DNA of 6,759 nt from an uncultured Ruminococcus sp. (lineage in GTDB: Bacteria > Bacillota_A > Clostridia > Oscillospirales > Ruminococcaceae), in the NCBI GenBank assembly GCA_937880065.1, contig CALFMA010000616.1, forward strand, positions 1 to 6,759. Reading direction: 5' to 3'. Positions 1 through 4,485 of this stretch are shown in pieces. Every line of letters begins with the position of its first letter. The stretch's first letter is position 1. A program made the position numbers and the translations under genes. The notes beneath the pieces were generated by a model. That model ran no database searches. It saw nothing but the letters and a program-made list of their open reading frames with translations, and was not told the DNA's origin.

Positions 1-1
1 A

Positions 2-100
2 ATAGAATTTACTAAATATGCGCAAGAATGTGGACATAATATTTTAGAATATACTGATATAAAAGAATTAATAAAGGAATTGTATAGAAATGTTAAATAG
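2..100 (+). CDS. ecfA2: C-terminal end of an ECF transporter ATPase (EcfA), partial at left edge
   Basis: Only the last 32 codons and the TAG stop are visible; the gene enters from the left edge. The peptide begins IEFTKYAQECGHNIL and continues into a short acidic and basic helix (TDIKELIKEL). This resembles the usual EcfA C-terminus, in which a proline-led helix of the type 'tkfaq.l...G' is followed by a '(T/D)I.EL...l' helix. No Walker or signature motif is visible, so the call rests on this short match and on position. EcfA subunits hydrolyse ATP to drive vitamin or metal uptake through EcfT and a substrate-specific S component. Its stop overlaps the start of the next gene by 11 bases, as in translationally coupled ecfA-ecfT pairs. 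The choice of EcfA2 over EcfA1 follows the common order ecfA1-ecfA2-ecfT and is an inference. Confidence 0.55.
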   Translation: MEFTKYAQECGHNILEYTDIKELIKELYRNVK

Positions 101-551
101 ATTAGATTATTCTTATAATAATGAGGAATCTATTGTACATAGATTAAATCCTGTTGTTAAGATTTTTGGTTTTTTTATATATGTTATTATTTGCTTATTA
201 AAGTTTAACAATTTATTATTTATTGTAAATATAAGTTTTGTATTTTTTCTTTTATTATTGAGTAATGTTAATATAGTTAAATATTTGAAAATATTGTGGA
301 AATTAAAGTTCATATTAATTGTTATGTATGCTTATATGTATCATAAAGAATTTGCTTTTATAGATATGAATATTATTGTATTTAAGTTTATATTCTTTAT
401 ATTGTATGGTGTTATGTTAGTTTATACTACTACTAAAGAAGATTTAGGTAAGGGTAGTGCTAATGCTTTAAATATTTTTAATATTATAGGTATTAGTTTA
501 AGAAAGATAGCTTCTTTTATTACTAATATATTTGCATATTTTATTATATAA
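90..551 (+). CDS. ecfT: Energy-coupling factor transmembrane protein EcfT, 3'-truncated
   Basis: EcfT is the membrane scaffold that couples the EcfA ATPases to substrate-binding S components. The N-terminus carries the family hallmark: residues 12-24 read EESIVHRLNPVVK, matching the usual 'dS.iHrLDPr.K'. Hydrophobic segments follow at about 25-38, 42-58, 72-85 and 95-112. The conserved TTT of the 'lT(T)T....L..gl..lL' region is at 113-115, and residues 127-153 align with the stretch leading to the conserved 'lRFIP' helix. The protein stops there at 153 residues, whereas EcfT is usually about 250-270. The missing part holds the cytoplasmic coupling helices with the two Ala-Arg-Gly type motifs that bind the ATPases, so this product should not couple. 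No other frame after 551 continues the family. A weak AAAGGA lies 11 bases before the ATG. The break coincides with the change in base composition, so an assembly or recombination junction is more likely than a natural stop. Confidence 0.8.
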   Translation: MLNRLDYSYNNEESIVHRLNPVVKIFGFFIYVIICLLKFNNLLFIVNISFVFFLLLLSNVNIVKYLKILWKLKFILIVMYAYMYHKEFAFIDMNIIVFKFIFFILYGVMLVYTTTKEDLGKGSANALNIFNIIGISLRKIASFITNIFAYFII

Positions 552-588
552 TGTAATAGGTATGATAGAAAAATAACAATTATTATGA

Positions 589-595
589 AAGTAGG
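589..595 (+). promoter_or_regulatory. Ribosome binding site of aspartate kinase
   Basis: AAGTAGG differs from the AAGGAGG consensus by one base and ends 8 bases before the ATG at 604. It supports that start. It may also be the first piece of sequence belonging to the right-hand genome, which would put the junction upstream of about 589. No complete promoter or leader for the kinase is visible, because the preceding bases are AT-rich and close to the ecfT stop. Confidence 0.5.
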
Positions 596-603
596 TTTTT
601 ACT

Positions 604-1938
604 ATGGCTAATAAAGTTGTAAAGTTCGGCGGCAGCTCTCTGGCAGACGCTAATCAGTTCCGCAAGGTTGCCGATATTATAAAATCCGATGACAAGCGTA
701 AATACGTTGTTCCATCTGCTCCCGGAAAGCGTTTTTCCGATGATATCAAGGTAACCGATATGCTCTACAAGTGCTGTGAGCTTGCTGTCAGCGGTGAGGA
801 TTTCACAAATGATTTCCAGATTATCAAGGACCGCTACAACGGAATTATTTCCGACCTCGGCGTAAATATCAGCCTCGATGAGGATTTCGATATTATCACA
901 AATGAGCTTAAAAATCACCCTGCAAGAGATTTTGCTGCAAGCCGTGGCGAATTTCTCAACGGTAAGATTTTAGCAGCTTACCTCGGCTACAACTTCGTTG
1001 ATGCCGCTGATGTTATCGTTTTCGATACAAAGGGACAGCTTCTTCTCGATGATACTGTAAAGGCTGTCAGAGCAAAGATGAAAGACCTCGACAACGCTGT
1101 AATCCCAGGTTTCTACGGCAAAACAACAGAGGGAGTTATCAAGACTTTCTCCAGAGGCGGTTCAGATGTTACAGGTTCAATTATTGCAAATGCTGTAAAT
1201 GCTGAAATTTACGAGAACTGGACAGACGTTTCAGGATTCCTCATTGCTGACCCAAGAATAGTTGAAAACCCCGAGGCTATCGAAACAATTACTTATCGTG
1301 AGCTTCGTGAGCTTGCATATATGGGTGCATCTGTTCTCCATGAGGACGCTATTTTCCCTGTTCGTTCCGCAGGTATTCCAATCAATATCCGCAACACAAA
1401 CAGACCTCAGGACGCAGGTACAATGATTGTTTCCAACGACTACGATTTCAGCCGTGAAAGCCTTGGACACACAATCACAGGTATCGCAGGCAAAAAGGGA
1501 TTCAGCACAATCAACATCGAAAAGGCTATGATGAACAATGAGCTTGGTTTCGGTATGAAAGTTCTCAACGTGCTTTATCAGAACGGCATTTCCTTTGAGC
1601 ATATGCCCTCTGGAATTGACACAATGAGCATCACAGTTGACAGTGCTAAGCTGGAGCCTGTTCGTGAAAAGGTACTTGCTGAAATCCGCCGTGAGGTTAA
1701 TCCCGACCACCTTGAAATCGAGGACGGTATTGCAATTCTCGCAGTTGTGGGCAGACGTATGAAGAATACACGTGGTACTGTTGCAAGAGTTTTTGCAGCT
1801 ATGGCTCACGCTCGTATCAACGTAAAGCTTATCGACCAGGGTTCATCTGAGCTTAATGTTATCATCGGTGTAAGCGAAAATGACCTCCCCGAAGCTATCA
1901 GACGTATCTACGATATGTTTATCAGTTCCGAAAATTAA
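604..1938 (+). CDS. lysC: Aspartate kinase (aspartokinase) with two C-terminal ACT domains
   Basis: This enzyme phosphorylates L-aspartate to 4-aspartyl phosphate, the first step toward lysine, threonine, methionine and diaminopimelate. The 444 residues fit a complete monofunctional aspartokinase. The amino-acid kinase domain spans about 1-275, with KFGGSS at 7-12 (nucleotide-binding lysine and glycine loop), SRGE at 113-116 (aspartate-site glutamate), SRGGSD at 183-188, the TD pair at 207-208, and ADPR at 215-218. Two ACT domains follow at about 291-365 and 374-440; these normally bind lysine or threonine for feedback control. The first contains the conserved MNN...GFG pattern and the second ends in GSSELNVIIGV. 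The start is fixed by the KFGG motif lying at residue 7. No homoserine dehydrogenase domain is fused, and no lysine riboswitch is visible upstream, although the upstream region may be missing because of the junction. A terminator follows 10 bases after the stop, so it appears to be transcribed alone. The effector cannot be read with confidence; lysC is the conventional symbol. Confidence 0.95.
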   Translation: MANKVVKFGGSSLADANQFRKVADIIKSDDKRKYVVPSAPGKRFSDDIKVTDMLYKCCELAVSGEDFTNDFQIIKDRYNGIISDLGVNISLDEDFDIITNELKNHPARDFAASRGEFLNGKILAAYLGYNFVDAADVIVFDTKGQLLLDDTVKAVRAKMKDLDNAVIPGFYGKTTEGVIKTFSRGGSDVTGSIIANAVNAEIYENWTDVSGFLIADPRIVENPEAIETITYRELRELAYMGASVLHEDAIFPVRSAGIPINIRNTNRPQDAGTMIVSNDYDFSRESLGHTITGIAGKKGFSTINIEKAMMNNELGFGMKVLNVLYQNGISFEHMPSGIDTMSITVDSAKLEPVREKVLAEIRREVNPDHLEIEDGIAILAVVGRRMKNTRGTVARVFAAMAHARINVKLIDQGSSELNVIIGVSENDLPEAIRRIYDMFISSEN

Positions 1939-1948
1939 TTATTCCATT

Positions 1949-1983
1949 CCGCACAGATTTTTTAGTCTGTGCGGTTTTTGTTT
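1949..1983 (+). terminator. Rho-independent terminator after aspartate kinase
   Basis: A perfect 9-base-pair stem, CCGCACAGA (1949-1957) pairing with TCTGTGCGG (1966-1974), encloses the 8-base loop TTTTTTAG and is followed by TTTTTGTTT. It begins 10 bases after the kinase stop. There is no A-tract on the 5' side, so it should act mainly on the + strand. Its stem is nearly the same as that of the terminator at 4372-4410. Confidence 0.93.
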
Positions 1984-2040
1984 ATTATGCACTAATTTAG
2001 CATATACTAACTGTACATTCCTACGAAATTGAAGAAAACT

Positions 2041-2077
2041 TTGACTTTTTTGCCCTCTAAATACACTTGTATATAGA
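2041..2077 (+). promoter_or_regulatory. Possible sigma-A type promoter elements before the lipoprotein gene
   Basis: Two weak arrangements can be drawn in this AT-rich leader. TTGACT (2041-2046, five of six matches to the -35 consensus) is followed after 15 bases by TACACT (2062-2067). Alternatively, TTGCCC (2050-2055) is followed after 16 bases by TATAGA (2072-2077). Neither is strong. A promoter is nevertheless expected here, because the preceding gene ends in a strong terminator and the lipoprotein gene starts at 2131. In such AT-rich DNA partial matches arise by chance. Confidence 0.3.
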
Positions 2078-2118
2078 AAGAAGCAAATTAATGCCGATTT
2101 CCAATAAATATTTAAAAT

Positions 2119-2123
2119 GGAGG
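2119..2123 (+). promoter_or_regulatory. Shine-Dalgarno sequence of the lipoprotein gene
   Basis: GGAGG ends 7 bases before the ATG at 2131, an ideal spacing. It fixes this start, which is also the one that gives a proper lipoprotein signal peptide. Confidence 0.85.
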
Positions 2124-2130
2124 ACACTAT

Positions 2131-4368
2131 ATGAAACGATTAATTGCATTAACAATGGCTTTAGGTATGATTTTAAGCTGTACCGCCTGTGCCGAAAAAA
2201 ACACCGAAAACAGCGGAAATTCCGCACCTTTAGCAGAAACTCAGAAACTTATCCTAAATGCCGCTGACATAAGGCTTGCTGATAATTTCAAAAGCATAAA
2301 ATGCCTTTCCCGTGACCCATTAGGCGGAAATATTCTCACTTTCGGGGAACTGAAAAGCGGCGGATATGCGGGATTCAGCAGCAAAAACGACTTCGGGGAT
2401 TATACTCAGTTCCGCTTTACACCGCAAGAGGGCGAATTTATCTGTAATGCCGCACTTCTGACCGGAGGACGAAAGGCGGTGCTGACAACTCTTGACGGTG
2501 AAACCTTGATTTACGTTTTCGACCGTGACGGCAATATTCAGAAAAATCTGAACTGCGGTGAAATTCTCACAAAGGACAGATTCAGTAATATCTATAATTG
2601 TAAGGACGGATTCATTATTAACGATGATAACAGTATTCTGACTATTGTTTCCCTCGACGGCGAAATATTGGGAACTATCGACCTTACGCCTTATCATGTT
2701 CATGGTATATCTCTTGATTCTGAGGGAATACCCACGGTTGTATATAGCGGCGAAGATACCACATATACCGCACAAATTGAGGCTGCGGAGCTTGTAAATA
2801 AGCAGGAATGTTCTCCCCTTACCGATACAGCCTACACAATGACGGCAGGTTTCGGGGAATATCGGCTTGCGGCAATGTTTAACGGTATGCTTTACGGCTT
2901 AAAGGATAACAGTTGGGTTAAGCTTTGCGATTTCATTGACAACGATTTCAACAGCATTAGTATATACTCCCTTACTATGACGGGAGAAAATGAATTCGCT
3001 GCTGCTATGACAGATGCAAGCGGCAGTACAATGAAACTGCTTACAGAGGCGGATATTTCTGTTCTTGAAAGTAAAACAGTCATTCGTGTGGCAAATCTTG
3101 TTTCAGGCGATCTTGTAAATACACCTGCAAAAGCCTATAATTCAGCAAAGCCTGACAGCCCATATCGTGTAGAGATAAAAGATTACGGCAATGCAAATTC
3201 TCTTTACGATGACAGAATTACAGAACTTCATCAGGATATATTAAGTGGAAATGCACCCGATGTTATCAGGTTTAACAGCGAAATGACTCCCGGCTCATTT
3301 GGTGCAAGAGAGTCAATTTTCGTGGATTTGTACACACTCCTCGACAAAGATACAGAACTTAAACGTGAGGATTTTCTTGACGGCTATCTGGAGGGACTGG
3401 ATTTCAACGGCAAACTTTTGCAGATTTCCCCCTCTTTCTCATTCAAAACTATGGTTGTAAAGGATAAGTTCCTTGACGGACTTACAAGCTGGAACTATGA
3501 CCAGTTTGCCGAGAAAATAAAGGCTCTCCCCGAGGGAATGAAAATCAACACATGGGCAAACCAGGAGATGAATTATAATTTATTACTGCTTATGGATTAT
3601 TCTGAATTTGTGGACTATGAAAATGCTGTTTGCAATTTTGAAGATGCGGGATTTATTAAAGCCATGAATATTGTTCGTGATAATCATATAGGACTTACAT
3701 TAGAGGAATATGACAGCTGGCTGAATGAAAGCGGCGGATTTGATGTATACAACGAAGGTCAGTACATAAACGACGAAAGTATGATTTACGATATGGACTT
3801 GGGCGGCTGGTTCGGTCTCCGTCAAACACTTCATGCGCGATTTAACGAGCCTGCAACACTTGTCGGCTATCCCAACGAAAACGGAAATGGCTCTTTTGTT
3901 CAGCCGTCGAATTGTATGGGAATTATGGCAAATTCTCCCTGTATTGAGGGTGCATGGGATGTTATCAAGACAGTTTACTTCTCTGAAGGATACTACACAG
4001 ATACTAACGGTGTATTCGGCGGATGGCAGTATCCTGCGGTTGAGGAATACTATGTAAAACAGTTGGAGAAGCAGAAAAACGCTACTTATGTTGACGAAAA
4101 CGGCGAAACATTCAGAGGAGACAAGCTGTGGATCGGACCTGATATGGACGATATTGTCACATATTATGAGTTCACCGATGAAGAATGTGAGAAATACGAC
4201 AAAATAGTCCGTGAAGCCGCAAAGGACGTAAGACAGGGAGATAATGTAATTTACAATATTATCCGTGAGGAAACTATGCCATTTTTCGAGGGTGAATATA
4301 CGGCAGAAAAGACAGCTGAAATTATCCAGAACAGAGTAAGCATATATCTCAGCGAGAAATATGGATAA
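2131..4368 (+). CDS. Lipoprotein with N-terminal propeller-like module and C-terminal ABC solute-binding domain (family 1)
   Basis: This is probably a membrane-anchored receptor that captures a solute outside the cell, most likely a sugar or oligosaccharide by family precedent; the substrate cannot be read. Residues 1-19 form a signal peptide (basic MKR, then a hydrophobic run). Two cysteines, C17 in ILSC and C20 in CTAC, could be the lipidated residue. A Ser/Asn/Glu-rich spacer runs to about 35. Residues about 40-310 contain recurring short beta-strand units of the kind 'DG..l.v.d.dG.i' (FDRDGNIQ, SLDGEIL, DSEGIP), suggesting a beta-propeller. From about 317 (VIRVANL) to 742 it resembles extracellular solute-binding proteins: SGNAPDVI at 372-379, the GAW helix at 607-609, and the ending IIQNRV at 731-736 followed by a YLSE tail. 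At 745 residues it is much longer than a plain binding protein (about 400-450) because of the N-terminal module. The same fusion architecture recurs in clostridia. No permease or ATPase gene lies beside it, and it is bounded by terminators on both sides, so it appears to be an orphan binding protein. Confidence 0.85.
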   Translation: MKRLIALTMALGMILSCTACAEKNTENSGNSAPLAETQKLILNAADIRLADNFKSIKCLSRDPLGGNILTFGELKSGGYAGFSSKNDFGDYTQFRFTPQEGEFICNAALLTGGRKAVLTTLDGETLIYVFDRDGNIQKNLNCGEILTKDRFSNIYNCKDGFIINDDNSILTIVSLDGEILGTIDLTPYHVHGISLDSEGIPTVVYSGEDTTYTAQIEAAELVNKQECSPLTDTAYTMTAGFGEYRLAAMFNGMLYGLKDNSWVKLCDFIDNDFNSISIYSLTMTGENEFAAAMTDASGSTMKLLTEADISVLESKTVIRVANLVSGDLVNTPAKAYNSAKPDSPYRVEIKDYGNANSLYDDRITELHQDILSGNAPDVIRFNSEMTPGSFGARESIFVDLYTLLDKDTELKREDFLDGYLEGLDFNGKLLQISPSFSFKTMVVKDKFLDGLTSWNYDQFAEKIKALPEGMKINTWANQEMNYNLLLLMDYSEFVDYENAVCNFEDAGFIKAMNIVRDNHIGLTLEEYDSWLNESGGFDVYNEGQYINDESMIYDMDLGGWFGLRQTLHARFNEPATLVGYPNENGNGSFVQPSNCMGIMANSPCIEGAWDVIKTVYFSEGYYTDTNGVFGGWQYPAVEEYYVKQLEKQKNATYVDENGETFRGDKLWIGPDMDDIVTYYEFTDEECEKYDKIVREAAKDVRQGDNVIYNIIREETMPFFEGEYTAEKTAEIIQNRVSIYLSEKYG

Positions 4369-4371
4369 GTC

Positions 4372-4410
4372 AAAAACCGCACAAAGCATTACGCTCTGTG
4401 CGGTTTCTTT
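4372..4410 (+). terminator. Bidirectional terminator between converging genes
   Basis: The stem pairs 4377-4387 (CCGCACAAAGC) with 4393-4403 (GCTCTGTGCGG) around the loop ATTAC, with one A-C mismatch at 4384/4396. AAAAA precedes the stem and TTTCTTTT follows it, so a T-tract is present when it is read on either strand. It starts 3 bases after the lipoprotein stop and lies about 75 bases beyond the stop of the minus-strand gene, so it can end transcripts of both. Confidence 0.9.
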
Positions 4411-4428
4411 TGCTGAATATTAAATTAT

Positions 4429-4459
4429 GTCATAAAATTTTGTCGTGAAATTTTGTCAT
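4429..4459. repeat. Short 13-base tandem repeat in the convergent intergenic region
   Basis: GTCATAAAATTTT (4429-4441) is followed directly by GTCGTGAAATTTT (4442-4454), 11 of 13 bases identical, and then by GTCAT, a partial third copy. The AAAATTT/AAATTTT parts could also form a weak AT-only hairpin. It lies just beyond the stop of the minus-strand gene. No function is evident. Confidence 0.6.
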
Positions 4460-4485
4460 TTATTCCGTCATTCCCCTGCTGTTAA

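Larger units (their letters stand above)
1..600. other. Very AT-rich segment (about 19% G+C), compositionally foreign to the rest
   Basis: By direct count, 112 of the first 600 bases are G or C. The next two 60-base lines, inside aspartate kinase, are about 47% and 42%. The change is abrupt and falls in the short gap between the ecfT stop at 551 and the start codon at 604. The segment is coding and G exceeds C on the + strand, so it is not a degenerate spacer. It carries two overlapping ECF-transporter genes, a gene order known from Firmicutes and Mollicutes-like bacteria. No TGA codon occurs inside either reading frame and tryptophan is written TGG, so nothing demands a variant code. I infer a different source genome from the DNA to the right. 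Confidence 0.85.

Noticed and set aside
90..551. Variant genetic code in the AT-rich segment
   Set aside because: No TGA is read through in the frame, the one tryptophan is TGG, and both visible stops (TAG, TAA) lie at sensible ends, so the standard code suffices.
552..603. Continuation of EcfT by a frameshift past 551
   Set aside because: The +1 frame (ending YNVIGMIEK then stop) and the +2 frame both close within a few codons and do not give the conserved proline or the Ala-Arg-Gly helices.
552..603. Lysine riboswitch or other leader RNA upstream of aspartate kinase
   Set aside because: Only 52 AT-rich bases precede the start codon, far too short for a lysine riboswitch; any native leader would have been lost at the junction.
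1231..1809. 192-codon open frame on the minus strand inside aspartate kinase
   Set aside because: It is antisense to a clear enzyme with conserved motifs, is rich in Cys and His as expected from reverse reading of this codon usage, and resembles no family I know.
2067..2267. 66-codon + frame across the lipoprotein start
   Set aside because: It overlaps the signal-peptide region in another frame, while the GGAGG at 2119-2123 and the lipobox clearly favour the 2131 frame.
3700..4389. 229-codon minus-strand frame antisense to the lipoprotein C-terminus
   Set aside because: It overlaps the conserved solute-binding domain and the terminator stem and shows no recognisable domain; its apparent hydrophobicity is a by-product of reading the opposite strand.
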